Assembly: GCF_014489635.1 (NCBI RefSeq)
Contig: NZ_CP060828.1
Location: 9,536,001 to 9,600,000 of the forward strand
Direction: 5' to 3'
Length of the DNA: 64,000 nt
Source: Streptomyces roseirectus
GTDB taxonomy: Bacteria > Actinomycetota > Actinomycetes > Streptomycetales > Streptomycetaceae
The notes under the pieces are model-generated. The model saw only the letters and a list, made by a program, of their open reading frames with translations. It did no database searches and was not told where the DNA came from. Below are positions 49,830 through 58,888 of the stretch, piece by piece. How positions within the stretch are numbered: position 1 is the stretch's first letter; each line of letters starts with the position of its first letter. Both the position numbers and the translations under genes were made by a program.

Positions 49830-50237
49830 ATGGCCAAGTACCTGCTGCTGAAGCACTACCGGGGCGCCCCCGCCTCGGTCAACGACGTCCCCATGAGCGA
49901 GTGGACGCCCGAGGAGGTCACCGCCCACATCCAGTACATGCGGGATTTCGCCGCCAAGCTGGAGAAGACCGGCGAGTTCGTCGGCGAGCAGGCCCTCGCC
50001 CCCGAAGGCACCTGGGTCCGCTACGACGGCGAAGGCCGCCCACCCGTCACCGACGGCCCCTTCGCCGAGACCAAGGACCTCATCGCCGGCTGGATGATCA
50101 TCGACGTCGCCAGTTACGACCGCGCCGTCGAACTGGCCGGCGAACTCTCGGCGGCCCCCGGCGCGGGCGGCCGGACCATCCACGAGTGGCTGGAACTACG
50201 CCCCTTCCTGACCGAGCCGCCCACCGCCACGCACTGA
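49830..50237 (+). CDS. YciI-family (YCII-related, DGPF domain) protein
   Basis: A 135-residue ferredoxin-like-fold protein. MAKYLLLKHYRG starts the first strand, and VTDGPFAETKDLIAGWMIID is the DGPF motif. ATG 49830 has GGAGGAG upstream. Members are often partners of ECF sigma factors or act as small dehydrochlorinase-like enzymes. No sigma factor is adjacent here, so function stays open. Confidence 0.9.
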   Translation: MAKYLLLKHYRGAPASVNDVPMSEWTPEEVTAHIQYMRDFAAKLEKTGEFVGEQALAPEGTWVRYDGEGRPPVTDGPFAETKDLIAGWMIIDVASYDRAVELAGELSAAPGAGGRTIHEWLELRPFLTEPPTATH

Positions 50238-50254
50238 CACCCACGCACCCGCTC

Positions 50255-50368
50255 CCTTGCCGACGACGGGAGGGGGCCGACCGCGCATGCGCCACGCCGG
50301 CCGCCCGCGTCGCGCGCTGCCCCCTGCCGGGTACCGCCGTCGGCACGGCGGCGAACACGTCGGCAAGG
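50255..50368. terminator. nested hairpins between convergent genes
   Basis: Perfect 11-bp arms CCTTGCCGACG (50255-50265) and CGTCGGCAAGG (50358-50368) enclose a second hairpin, CCGCCGT (50334-50340) and ACGGCGG (50345-50351). It lies between the YciI stop (50237) and the SARP stop (50451), a likely bidirectional terminator. Confidence 0.5.
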
Positions 50369-50450
50369 CCGGGGCCGTCCCGTTCTCCGGGGCCGCCGGG
50401 CTCGTCACCCGGTCCCCGGCCCGCCGCAACCGTGCCCGAGGCGCCCCGGC

Positions 50451-53294
50451 CTAAGCCCCGGCGCCGGTCCAGCCGTCCCGCTCGTCGTCGGCCCCGTAGC
50501 CCTCCTCGCCGTCGTCCTCGTCGTCGGCAGAACCGAGCCGGTCGAGACGGTGGCGGACGCGTTCGGCGGGGGCGGTGCGGTGCTGGGCCTCGTACATCGC
50601 GGCGGACTCCGTCCAGGCGGCGCGGGCCTGGGTGGGACGGCCGAGGGCGGCGTAGGCGAGGCCCAGGCGGTCGAGGGTGTCGGCGACCCAGGGGTCGGAG
50701 CCGGAGCGGCGGTAGCGGGTGACGGCGAGCCGGTAGTGGGCCACGGCCTCGGTGTGGCGGCCGGTGTGGTGGGCGATGTAGCCGAGGCTGTCGAGGATGT
50801 CGGCCTCGATGCTCTCGTGCCCCGAGGCGCGGGCGAGCGGCAGCGCGGCCTCGCAGTGGACGCGGGCCGGCCCGTACCGGCCGAGCCGGGCCTCGTACCA
50901 GCCGACCGCGTTGAGCGCGGCGGCCTTCGTCGCCGGCAGGTCCAGCTCGCGCAGCAGCCGCAGGGCGCGCCCGGAGTGCTCCAGTGCCTCGCGCAGCCGG
51001 TCCTGCTGTCCGTACGTCTGCGCGAGCGCGATGTGGACGCGGGCCTGGTTCGGGTGGTCGTCGGCCTGTTCGGCGAGGTCGAGGGCGCGGGCGAGGTGCG
51101 TGCGGGCCTCGTCGTGGAAACCGGCGTGGTTGGCGGCGTGCCCGAGGCGCCGGTGGACCCGCATGCGGACGTCCGGCGGATCGTCGTCGCCGAGGGCGGC
51201 GAGGGCGGCCCGCCACATCGCGACCCGGTCGTGGACGTGCCCCAGCAGGCCGTAGAACTGGTCCAGGCTCCAGGCGAACTGCCACACGAACCGCCGCCAG
51301 CCCCGCTCGGTCGCCAGGCGCTGCGCGGCCAGCAGGTTGGGCAGCTCACGGGTCAGCCAGCGCACCGCCTCCGCCTGGGTGGCCAGCGGCTGCGGCAGAC
51401 AGCCAGGGGCGGGGTCGCCGAGGACGGGCGGCATGTCGTCCAGCGGCATCAGCCGCAGGGCCGCGCACACGGTGTGCAGGTAGGACCCGGTCAGCCGGCG
51501 CAGCGCCGCCTCCCGGTCGCCGGGCGCGAGGTCCTGGCGGCCCCGGTCGGCGGCGTACAGGCGCACGAGGTCGTGCATCCGCCACCGTCCGGGCTCCTGC
51601 TCCTCCACGAGGTGCAGGTTCTCCAGCGCCCGCACCGCCGCCCGGGTCGCGGGTCGCGGCAGCCCGGCCAGCGAGGCGAGCGCGAACAGAGCGATGTCGG
51701 GGCCGGGAGCCAGCCCCAGCAGCGCGAACAGCCGCGCCTGCACGGGCGTGAGGGCGTCGTGCGACCACGAGAACACGGCCCGCACGTCCGTGGTGAGATC
51801 ACCGCCGGTGAACGCGTCGAGACTGCCGTGGCTCTCGCGCAGCTCCGCCGCGACGGCCGCCAGGGGAAAACCGGGGTGGGCCGCCGCGCGGGCCGTGGCG
51901 ACGGCCAGCGCCAGCGGGAGCCGTGCGCACCGGGCGACGATCTCCTCGACGGCGTCCGGCTCGGCCGCGACCCGGTCCGCGCCGAGCCGCCGGCCCAGCA
52001 GGGCGCGCGCCTCGGCCGGCGAGAGCAGGTCCAGGGCCAGCGGGTGGGCGCCCTCGGCGACGACGAGGCCCGCGAGCCGGTCCCGGCTGGTGACCACGGC
52101 CAGACAGCCGGGGGAGCCGGGCAGCAGCGGGCGGACCTGGTCGGCGTCCCGGGCGTTGTCCAGCACCACCAGCACCCGCCGCCCGGCGAGCAGACTCCGG
52201 TACAGGCTCGCCCGCGCCTGGAGGTCCGCCGGGACCCGCTGCGCCGGACAGCCCAGCGCGTCCAGGAAGTCCCGCACCGCCTGATCGGGCGTCACGGCCG
52301 CCCCGGACGGGTCGAAGCCGCGCAGGTTCACATACAACTGCCCGTCCGGGAAACGGTCCGCGACCCGGTGCGCCCAGTGCACCACCAGCGCCGTCTTGCC
52401 CACCCCCGCCGTCCCCGACACCGCCGAGACCACCACCGGCTGCCGCCCCGCCGTCGCCAGGATCCCGTCCAGCCGCGCCAGCTCCCGCGTCCGGCCGGTG
52501 AACCCCCGTACCTCCAACGGCAGTTGCGCCGGGACGGCCGCCTCGGCGGACAGCACCGGCTCACCCCGCAGGATCGCCTGGTGCACGCGCCGCACCTCGG
52601 CGCCCGGATCCGTGCCCAGCTCCTCGGCCAGCCGCTTCTGCAGGACGGCGAAACAGGCCAGCGCCTCCGGAGCCCGCCCCGCCGCCTGCAACGCCCGCAT
52701 CAGCGCCGCCGTCAGCGGCTCGACGAACGGATGCTCGGCGGCCAGCGCCGTCAGCTCCCCGATCACCCCGGCGTGCCGGCCCGTGCGGTACTCGGCCTCG
52801 GCCCACTCCAGCGCCGCCTCGACGCGCTCCTGACCCCAGCTCTCCCGGGTGCGCCGCACCCACGCCCCGGACAGCCCCGCCAGCGGCTCACCGCGCCACC
52901 ACCCGAGCGCCTGACGCAGCAGCACCGCCCGCTCGGCGGGCCCGCACTCCTGCTTGCGGGCCCGCTCCACCACCTGCCGGAACCGCAGGACGTCGACCCG
53001 GTCGGGCGGCACGTCGAGCAGGTACCCGCCCGGACCGCGCCGCAGCCTCGGCGCCGGGCCCGCCTCCGCCAGCGACCGGCGGATCCGCGCGACGTGCGCG
53101 TACAGCGACGGACGCGCCTGCGCGGGCACGTCCTCGCCCCACACCCGGTCGATCAGCGTCTCCACCGTCACCCAGCGACCGGCGTCCACCAGCAGCGCCG
53201 CCAGCACCGTGCGCCGCTTGGCCGGACCCAGCTCCACCAGCACACCGTCCGGGCCCCGTAACTCGACCGTGCCCAGCAGCAGGAATTCCGTCAC
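50451..53294 (-). CDS. AfsR/SARP-family regulator with NB-ARC and TPR domains
   Basis: A 947-residue multidomain activator. The N-terminal OmpR-like DNA-binding domain (about 1-95: LGPAKRRTVLAALLVDAGRW) precedes the BTAD domain (about 100-250: AEAEYRTGRHAGVIGELTAL). The NB-ARC ATPase (about 275-560) has the P-loop SGTAGVGKTALV, RRVLVVLDNARD and CLAVVTSRDRL. TPR repeats run from about 640 to 910, then an acidic tail. GTG 53294 or 53300 begins the product; no good ribosome binding site precedes either. Such proteins switch on secondary metabolism or differentiation. Two AACCTTG repeats 11 bp apart upstream could be its own binding site. No biosynthetic cluster is adjacent. Confidence 0.92.
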   Translation of the reverse strand: MTEFLLLGTVELRGPDGVLVELGPAKRRTVLAALLVDAGRWVTVETLIDRVWGEDVPAQARPSLYAHVARIRRSLAEAGPAPRLRRGPGGYLLDVPPDRVDVLRFRQVVERARKQECGPAERAVLLRQALGWWRGEPLAGLSGAWVRRTRESWGQERVEAALEWAEAEYRTGRHAGVIGELTALAAEHPFVEPLTAALMRALQAAGRAPEALACFAVLQKRLAEELGTDPGAEVRRVHQAILRGEPVLSAEAAVPAQLPLEVRGFTGRTRELARLDGILATAGRQPVVVSAVSGTAGVGKTALVVHWAHRVADRFPDGQLYVNLRGFDPSGAAVTPDQAVRDFLDALGCPAQRVPADLQARASLYRSLLAGRRVLVVLDNARDADQVRPLLPGSPGCLAVVTSRDRLAGLVVAEGAHPLALDLLSPAEARALLGRRLGADRVAAEPDAVEEIVARCARLPLALAVATARAAAHPGFPLAAVAAELRESHGSLDAFTGGDLTTDVRAVFSWSHDALTPVQARLFALLGLAPGPDIALFALASLAGLPRPATRAAVRALENLHLVEEQEPGRWRMHDLVRLYAADRGRQDLAPGDREAALRRLTGSYLHTVCAALRLMPLDDMPPVLGDPAPGCLPQPLATQAEAVRWLTRELPNLLAAQRLATERGWRRFVWQFAWSLDQFYGLLGHVHDRVAMWRAALAALGDDDPPDVRMRVHRRLGHAANHAGFHDEARTHLARALDLAEQADDHPNQARVHIALAQTYGQQDRLREALEHSGRALRLLRELDLPATKAAALNAVGWYEARLGRYGPARVHCEAALPLARASGHESIEADILDSLGYIAHHTGRHTEAVAHYRLAVTRYRRSGSDPWVADTLDRLGLAYAALGRPTQARAAWTESAAMYEAQHRTAPAERVRHRLDRLGSADDEDDGEEGYGADDERDGWTGAGA

Positions 53295-53361
53295 GCGCAC
53301 CCCGAACTCACCGTGCGGCGGCCCGCGCTTCTCGCCCGCCGACCCACGCCGACCAGTGAAG

Positions 53362-53379
53362 CAAGGTTTCGACAAGGTT
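53362..53379 (-). promoter_or_regulatory. SARP-type direct repeat AACCTTG twice at 11-bp period
   Basis: Complement of CAAGGTT at 53362-53368 and 53373-53379, 70-85 nt upstream of the SARP start. Heptameric repeats with 11-bp spacing are the known pattern for SARP binding. Confidence 0.5.
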
Positions 53380-53819
53380 CCTGCCCACATTCACGCCACA
53401 CCCTGGAAACGCGGGCCGGTGACCACGTGGGGAGCCACCGGTCCCGCCCGGACCGGACACCCGCCAACCCGATCAGGCTCCAGGCACAGCCCCCGCCTCC
53501 CCGCGGGCACCGCTTCCGGAGCCGGGTACGCAGGTCCGCATCCTGCCGCCGGCGTGCGGGGCCTTCCCGCACGCCGCCGGCACTCCGGTCGACAGAACCC
53601 CGGCAGCGCGGGGATCGGGCCGTTCGTCACTCCTCGTCGAGTGCGGCTGGGAGCCGAGCGAGAGGGTGCTCACGACGACGACCGTCCCCGCCGCCACCCA
53701 CAACTTCGCCCGGCGCTTCCACACGGACTCTGCGGCGGCGCAGCCCGCGCCGCCCTTGCGGCGGCCTCCACCCCTGCGCAGACTCGGGCTGACCGTCACC
53801 GAGGGGGGGAACCTTGGAG
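53380..53819. other. intergenic region between SARP and AraC genes
   Basis: About 440 nt without a gene I can support. Several frames are open because of base composition, but none has a ribosome binding site and family pattern. It should hold promoters for both divergent regulators. No clear repeat beyond the AACCTTG pair at its left edge was seen. Confidence 0.5.
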
Positions 53820-54803
53820 ATGTCCAACGCGCACCTGCCCGCACAGGACCGGTTCGCCTTCTGGGCCGACCTCGTGTCGACGCAGCTCGCACGGATGCGG
53901 CTCACCAGCCCGATCGCCTCACGCGACTTCGTCGCCCGCGCGTCACTGACCCAGGCGGGCCCGGTACGGGTGGCCTGGTTCCGCAGCCCGCCGGCCCACC
54001 TCTCCCGCACCTGGGCGGACGTCCGGGCCGACGACCCCGGCGTCTACCAACTGATGCTGGTCACCGGGGGAGCCCCGCTCTGGATCCAGCAGCGCCGACA
54101 GGACTCGGGGCTCCTGCACGGCGCGCTCACCCTGTTCGACCTGTCCGAGCCGTTTTGCGGCAGCGTCCCCGACCGGGGCCACGACACCGAGGTGATCATC
54201 GCCCAGATCCCCCACACCGCCCTCCCCCTCCCCGTGGACCGCGCCCGCCGCGCCCTCGCCCTCCCGTTCGCCGCGTCCGGCATCGGCGGCATCCTCGCCG
54301 ACCACATGACCTCGATCCGCACCCACGGCCCCGACTGCGACCCCCGGGACCTGGAACGCATGGGCCTCCTGACGGCCGACCTGGCGGGCGCGCTCATCGC
54401 CCGCCGCCTCGACGCCTACCCCCAACTCCCGCCCCAGACCCGCCAGGACGTCATGCGCGCCCGCATCCTCGCCTTCATCGACCTCAACCTCGCCGACCCC
54501 GACCTCGACCCCGCCGCGATCGCCGCGTTCCACCACCTCTCCCTGCGCACCCTGCACACCCTCTTCCACCGCCACGACGAAGGAACGGTCGCCGCCCTCA
54601 TCCGGCGCCGACGCCTGGAACGCTGCCGCACCGACCTCACCGACCCCCGCCTCGACACCCTCCCGGCCGCCGCGATCGGCGCCCGCTGGGGCCTCCACCA
54701 CCCCCAGGGCTTCAACAGAGCCTTCCGCGCGATGTTCGGCCTGCCCCCGGCCGAATACCGCCGCACCGCACGGAACGCCAACCAACCACGCACCGACCGG
54801 TAA
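53820..54803 (+). CDS. AraC-family regulator with AraC-like ligand-binding N-terminus
   Basis: A 327-residue regulator. The N-terminal domain (about 1-180: FAFWADLVSTQLARMRLTSP, then YQLMLVTGGAPLWIQQRRQD) matches the cupin-like domain of AraC_binding_2 proteins. The C-terminal HTH pair (about 220-320) has DLDPAAIAAFHHLSLRTLHT and GFNRAFRAMFGLPPAEYRR. ATG 53820 is preferred; the ribosome binding site GAGGGGGGA ends 9 nt upstream, and TTG 53814 is possible. It precedes the small secreted repeat protein on the same strand by 90 nt, a possible target. Confidence 0.9.
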   Translation: MSNAHLPAQDRFAFWADLVSTQLARMRLTSPIASRDFVARASLTQAGPVRVAWFRSPPAHLSRTWADVRADDPGVYQLMLVTGGAPLWIQQRRQDSGLLHGALTLFDLSEPFCGSVPDRGHDTEVIIAQIPHTALPLPVDRARRALALPFAASGIGGILADHMTSIRTHGPDCDPRDLERMGLLTADLAGALIARRLDAYPQLPPQTRQDVMRARILAFIDLNLADPDLDPAAIAAFHHLSLRTLHTLFHRHDEGTVAALIRRRRLERCRTDLTDPRLDTLPAAAIGARWGLHHPQGFNRAFRAMFGLPPAEYRRTARNANQPRTDR

Positions 54804-54893
54804 CCCCCGACCGGACCCCCACACCTACGGTGCGAAACACGAGCGCGCACCAGCCCGCACGCGCCCGTCGTTCCGTAACCACCTGGAGGGGAC

Positions 54894-55379
54894 ATGCAGA
54901 AAGCCGCCGCACGCCGATGGGCCATCGCCGCCGCGACCGCCGCGCTCAGCGCACTGCCGCTCGCCACGCCCGCGCAGGCCCGCGCGGACGTCTTCCACTT
55001 CGACGGTCAGAACAACGCGACCCGCCGCTGCATGGACGACAGCTTCGCGTACGGCCTGCGGGCGTTCGGCTGCAACCGGCTGGACTTCCAGCAGTTCCGG
55101 CACTCCGACGGGATCTGGGGCGGCGACCGCTACTACCACGAGCTGCGCAACAAGGTCACCGGCCGGTGCGTCGACGACAGCTTCGCCTACGGGCTGCGGG
55201 CCTTCGACTGCAACGGCCAGGCGTTCCAGCAGTGGGCGGTGAGCAGCGGCTCCGGCGGATCGACCTTCAAGAACCGGGCCACCGGCCGGTGCGTCGACGA
55301 CAGTTTCGCGTACGGCCTGCGCGCGTTCGACTGCAACGGCACCACCTTCCAGAAGTGGTGGGGAGTCCACGCGAACTGA
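54894..55379 (+). CDS. small secreted three-repeat lectin-like (mini beta-trefoil) protein
   Basis: A 161-residue secreted protein. The signal peptide covers about residues 1-30 (IAAATAALSALPLATPAQA). The mature part is three copies of one unit, best seen as GRCVDDSFAYGLRAFDCN followed by FQQW (Cys pairs 46/60, 92/106 and 133/147, always 14 apart). Two copies are nearly identical at protein and DNA level and the first is slightly diverged. Three Cys-bridged repeats with QxW-like ends suggest a single ricin-B-type beta-trefoil, shorter than usual. ATG 54894 has GGAGGGG upstream. Ligand and role unknown. Confidence 0.75.
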   Translation: MQKAAARRWAIAAATAALSALPLATPAQARADVFHFDGQNNATRRCMDDSFAYGLRAFGCNRLDFQQFRHSDGIWGGDRYYHELRNKVTGRCVDDSFAYGLRAFDCNGQAFQQWAVSSGSGGSTFKNRATGRCVDDSFAYGLRAFDCNGTTFQKWWGVHAN

Positions 55380-55466
55380 CCACGCCCGCAAGGACGTTGA
55401 GCCACCCGGTGCGGGCGTGGTCGTCGGCGGCGACGGCACGAGGGGAGTCGTCGCCGCCGAGCGCCG

Positions 55467-56390
55467 TCAGCCGGACGTGGAGCGCACCGCCGTCCCCGTA
55501 CGGCCGGCGGCGATGGTCTCGGCCCGTGGCCGCAGTCCCAGCACCAGTCCGCTCACCACCACCCCGATCCCCACCCACACGAACGCCCCCGGCACCCCGC
55601 CCCCCGACACGGCGCCCACGCCCGCCGCGGCCACCGGCGCGATGCCGGTGAGGAGTCCCGCCCGCCCCGAGCCGACGGCACGTACCGTCGAGTACCACAG
55701 GACGAAGGCGACGGCGGTCACCAGGACCGCCAGATACCCCGCGGCGGCCCAGTCGTCACCGGTCAACTCCCGCACGGCGAACGGGCCTTCGGTGACCATG
55801 CCGAGTACGGTCAGCATCGCCCCGCCCAGCCACGTCGCGTGGACGGACACCCCCCACGCGGAGTGCCGCCGCAGCACCGGCACGGCCAGCAGGGTGAACC
55901 CGGCCTCGCAGGCGAGGGTGACGAGGGCCCACCCGACCCCCACCGCGTCCGTACGCCCGGTCCCCTCGACGAGCACCGCGCCCGCCATGACGACCGGCGC
56001 GGCCACGAGCACCTGACGGCTGGGCCGGCGCCCTTCGAGGAGCGGCCCCACGACGCCGAGGACCAGCGGCACACAGGCCACCGCGACGGCGATCGCGGCG
56101 GGCTCGGCGTGTTTGACGCCCTGGACGACGGCGACGTTGAACAGGACGAGCCCGACGAGCGCGAGCCCGCTCAGCCAGAGCCATTCCCACCCCCGGGGCC
56201 GGACCAGCCGGACGCCGGCGAGGCGGGCCATGGCGAGGAGGATCGCCGTCGCCGCGAGATAGCGGACGGCCTGCGCGGTGAACAGCGGGGCATCGACGAG
56301 CGCCCGCGAGACAGTGACGCTGCTGCCCACCAGCGTCATGCCCACCACACCCGGAAGAAGCCGGGTGAACGAGGGGGAAGGGGTGTCCAT
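55467..56390 (-). CDS. EamA/DMT-family transporter
   Basis: A 307-residue membrane protein with ten helices in two EamA repeats: LLPGVVGMTLVGSSVTVSRALV at the start, and AAGYLAVLVTAVAFVLWYST in the second half. ATG 56390 is preferred; GTG 56399 is in frame. It is divergent from a MocR-type regulator with only 20 nt between starts, and an inverted repeat spans both starts. This is the usual MocR-plus-exporter arrangement. It probably exports or imports an amino-acid- or vitamin-like metabolite. Confidence 0.9.
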   Translation of the reverse strand: MDTPSPSFTRLLPGVVGMTLVGSSVTVSRALVDAPLFTAQAVRYLAATAILLAMARLAGVRLVRPRGWEWLWLSGLALVGLVLFNVAVVQGVKHAEPAAIAVAVACVPLVLGVVGPLLEGRRPSRQVLVAAPVVMAGAVLVEGTGRTDAVGVGWALVTLACEAGFTLLAVPVLRRHSAWGVSVHATWLGGAMLTVLGMVTEGPFAVRELTGDDWAAAGYLAVLVTAVAFVLWYSTVRAVGSGRAGLLTGIAPVAAAGVGAVSGGGVPGAFVWVGIGVVVSGLVLGLRPRAETIAAGRTGTAVRSTSG

Positions 56391-56423
56391 GGGGTCCACC
56401 GTGCCGCACTATGGATGCCATGG
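56387..56423. promoter_or_regulatory. MocR operator candidate, CCATGGnnnCCA inverted repeat
   Basis: CCATGG-GGT-CCA (56387-56398), a 13-bp spacer, then TGG-ATG-CCATGG (56412-56423). The arms are perfect in the fixed positions and centred exactly between the two divergent start codons. Confidence 0.6.
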
Positions 56424-57946
56424 GTAGGTCCAGGAAATCGCCGTCCGAGGGGTCCAAAAACGGCTCGGACTTCCTCCAGCTCGACATCAGCCGGGTCCCG
56501 CCCGGCAGCCGCACCGCCTGGCTCGCCGACACCCTCCGCGAGGCCATCGCCGACGGCCGCCTCCCCGTCGGCACCCGCCTGCCCGCGAGCCGCGTCCTGG
56601 CCGCGGACCTGCGGATCACCCGGGGCGTGGTCACCGAGGCGTACCGCAGGCTCGGCGAATCGGGCCAGATCGCGGGACGGGGCCGGCTCGGCACACTCGT
56701 GGTCGCCGCCCCCGCCCCGCCCGCCGACGCGAGCCCGGCCTCCCACCCCGCCCACGCTCCCTTCCCCGCCCAGGACCACAACGGCAGCGTCGACACCCTC
56801 CGCGCCCTCCCCTGCCGCATCGACCTCTCCCCGGGCGTCCCCGACCTCGCCGCCTTCCCCCGCACCGCCTGGCTCCGGGCCGAACGCGCCGTCCTCGCGA
56901 GCGCCGGCCCCGCCGACTTCGGCTACGGCGACCCGCGCGGCACTCCCGCCCTGCGCAGGGCCGTCGTCGGCTGGCTCGCCCGCAACCGCGGCATCCGCGC
57001 CCACCCGGACGAGGTGGTGATCGTCGCCGGCGTCGCCCAGGCCCTCAACCTGCTGGGCCAGCTCCTCAGGGCGGACGGCGTCCACCGCGTCGCCGTCGAG
57101 GACCCCGGCTCACTGGGCGCCCGCCAGCAGTGGGAGTACGCCGGCCACACCACCGTCCCCGTCCCCGTGGACGACGGCGGCCTGGACGTCGGTGTGCTGC
57201 GGGCCTGCGGCGCGCGGGCCGTGCTGCTGACGCCGGCCCACCAGTTCCCCACGGGCGTCGTCCTGGACGGGGAACGCCGGCGCGAACTGCTGGAGTGGGC
57301 GGCGGACGGCGGCCTGGTCATCGAGGACGACTACGACGCCGAGCACCGCTACGACCGCCCGCCGGTCCCGGCCCTGCGCTCCCTGATGCCCGAGGGCGTC
57401 TGCCACACGGGCAGCGTCTCCAAACTCCTCGCACCGGCCCTGCGCGTCGGCTGGCTCCTCGTCCCCCCGGCCCGCCACGCCGCCCTCGTCGACGCCAAGC
57501 GGTACGCCGACCTCGGCAACGGCGTCCTCACCCAGCTCGTGCTGGCCCGCCTGATGGACTCCGGCGACCTGGAACGCCACCTGCGCCACGTCCGCACCCG
57601 CCACCGCAGACGCCGCGACATGATGCTGCGCGCCATCGCCGCCCACCTGCCCGGCGCCCGCGTCCACGGCGCCGCCGCCGGCCTCCACCTGATGATCACC
57701 TTCGACGGCCCGGCCTCCGACGGTCCCGCTTTCGACGACACCGCCCTCGCCGCCGCCTCCCTGGCCCGGGGCGTCAAAACCCACCCCCTGTCCTGGCACC
57801 GCATGACCCCGGGTCCCCCCGGCCTCGTCCTCGGCTACGCGGCGGGCCCCGCTCACGAGATCGACGAGGGCATCGCCGTCATCGGCGCCTGCCTGCGGGA
57901 CCTGGGCAAGAGGCGGGCCGGCACGAAGCCGGGCCCGCCCCCATGA
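56411..57946 (+). CDS. MocR/PdxR-subfamily GntR regulator with aminotransferase-like domain
   Basis: A 511-residue protein. The GntR winged helix (about 25-95: AWLADTLREAIADGRLPVG, then RLPASRVLAADLRITRGVVT) is followed by a linker and a fold type I aminotransferase domain from about 130. The PLP-binding Lys is Lys338 in TGSVSKLLAPALRVGW, and IEDDYDAEHRYDR supplies the Asp/Tyr contacts, so PLP can bind. ATG 56411 is the first codon; no ribosome binding site is evident, so the transcript may be leaderless. It likely regulates the divergent EamA transporter gene. Confidence 0.92.
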   Translation: MDAMGRSRKSPSEGSKNGSDFLQLDISRVPPGSRTAWLADTLREAIADGRLPVGTRLPASRVLAADLRITRGVVTEAYRRLGESGQIAGRGRLGTLVVAAPAPPADASPASHPAHAPFPAQDHNGSVDTLRALPCRIDLSPGVPDLAAFPRTAWLRAERAVLASAGPADFGYGDPRGTPALRRAVVGWLARNRGIRAHPDEVVIVAGVAQALNLLGQLLRADGVHRVAVEDPGSLGARQQWEYAGHTTVPVPVDDGGLDVGVLRACGARAVLLTPAHQFPTGVVLDGERRRELLEWAADGGLVIEDDYDAEHRYDRPPVPALRSLMPEGVCHTGSVSKLLAPALRVGWLLVPPARHAALVDAKRYADLGNGVLTQLVLARLMDSGDLERHLRHVRTRHRRRRDMMLRAIAAHLPGARVHGAAAGLHLMITFDGPASDGPAFDDTALAAASLARGVKTHPLSWHRMTPGPPGLVLGYAAGPAHEIDEGIAVIGACLRDLGKRRAGTKPGPPP

Positions 57947-57997
57947 GCACCCGGGCCGGGACGGCGTCCGGATGTCCGGCGGCCGCCGGTGGCCGGC

Positions 57998-58888
57998 TCA
58001 GGCGCAGTCCGCGTCCGTGACGGGACGGTCCTTCGCGCGGCTCGTGCCGGCGGGGAGCCCGTTCTTGTCCAGCGCGTCGCCGGTCGCGGAGATCGTGTAG
58101 CCGGACGAGGTGATGCGGTTGCTGCCGTTGCCCCGCCAGCCGTTCTCGTCCTTGACCTCGTCCGGGGTGACGGTCGTGAACCTCTCGATGACGGCGATCG
58201 GGGTGGTGGTGACGGTACGCAGTCTCGGCACCCGCTCCAGGAAGGCCGCGGTGCGCGGCGGGACGTCGATCTTCTCCGTCTTGCTCCTGCTGACCTCCTG
58301 GCCGAAGGACCATTCGGTGGTCACCTCGGCGCCGCCGCCGAGTGAGAACACGTCCTTGATGACGCTGAGGTTGAAGTCGGCACTGACCGAGACGCTGTGG
58401 GTGACGCTGCTGGTGCTCGTCAGGCTGTGGGTGATCTCCTGACCGGTCTGGACCGCGTTGCCGCAGTTGACGATCAGATCGGAGGTGTCGGTGGGGGTGC
58501 CGAACGAGTCCTTCACATCGGTCGCGGGGTATTCGCAGTGCGCGGCGAGAAGGACGATCGGCGGTGAGCCCGGGGCGGTCTTCTCGGGGGTGCCGACGCC
58601 GTTCGACGGGTCAGGGCTGAGGGTGCCGGTGGCCGGGTCCATGAAGAAGTTGCCGACGTCCTGGAACGGCTTGTCCGAGGTCGGTCCCGGGCACAGGGTC
58701 GACATCAGCTTGTCGGTGTCGAAGCTCTCGGCACCCTTGAGCTGGAACGGCGTGGACGCCGGCGGGGGCACCAGGGCCGCCATCGCCGCGGGAACGGCGA
58801 TCACACCACCCGCGACCGCGAGCACCGAGCCAAGACCGATGGCGAGAGTCCTGGAACGCTTCTTGTTACGAGCATGTCCTTTAGACAT
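57998..58888 (-). CDS. secreted aerolysin/ETX-MTX2-like beta-pore-forming protein candidate
   Basis: A 296-residue exported protein. The signal peptide covers about residues 1-38 (LAIGLGSVLAVAGGVIAVPAAMAA). The second half has long Ser/Thr-rich amphipathic strands: THSLTSTSSVTHSVSVSADF, then VFSLGGGAEVTTEWSFGQEV, SRSKTEKIDVPPRTAAFLER and RTVTTTPIAVIERFTTV. This alternation, with a FxFG-like turn and a VPPxT motif after the hairpin strands, is the pattern of the aerolysin/ETX-MTX2 pore domain. Four Cys are present in the mature chain. ATG 58888 has GGAGGG upstream; ATG 58948 is less likely. It could be a toxin, an adhesin or a developmental protein. Confidence 0.65.
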   Translation of the reverse strand: MSKGHARNKKRSRTLAIGLGSVLAVAGGVIAVPAAMAALVPPPASTPFQLKGAESFDTDKLMSTLCPGPTSDKPFQDVGNFFMDPATGTLSPDPSNGVGTPEKTAPGSPPIVLLAAHCEYPATDVKDSFGTPTDTSDLIVNCGNAVQTGQEITHSLTSTSSVTHSVSVSADFNLSVIKDVFSLGGGAEVTTEWSFGQEVSRSKTEKIDVPPRTAAFLERVPRLRTVTTTPIAVIERFTTVTPDEVKDENGWRGNGSNRITSSGYTISATGDALDKNGLPAGTSRAKDRPVTDADCA

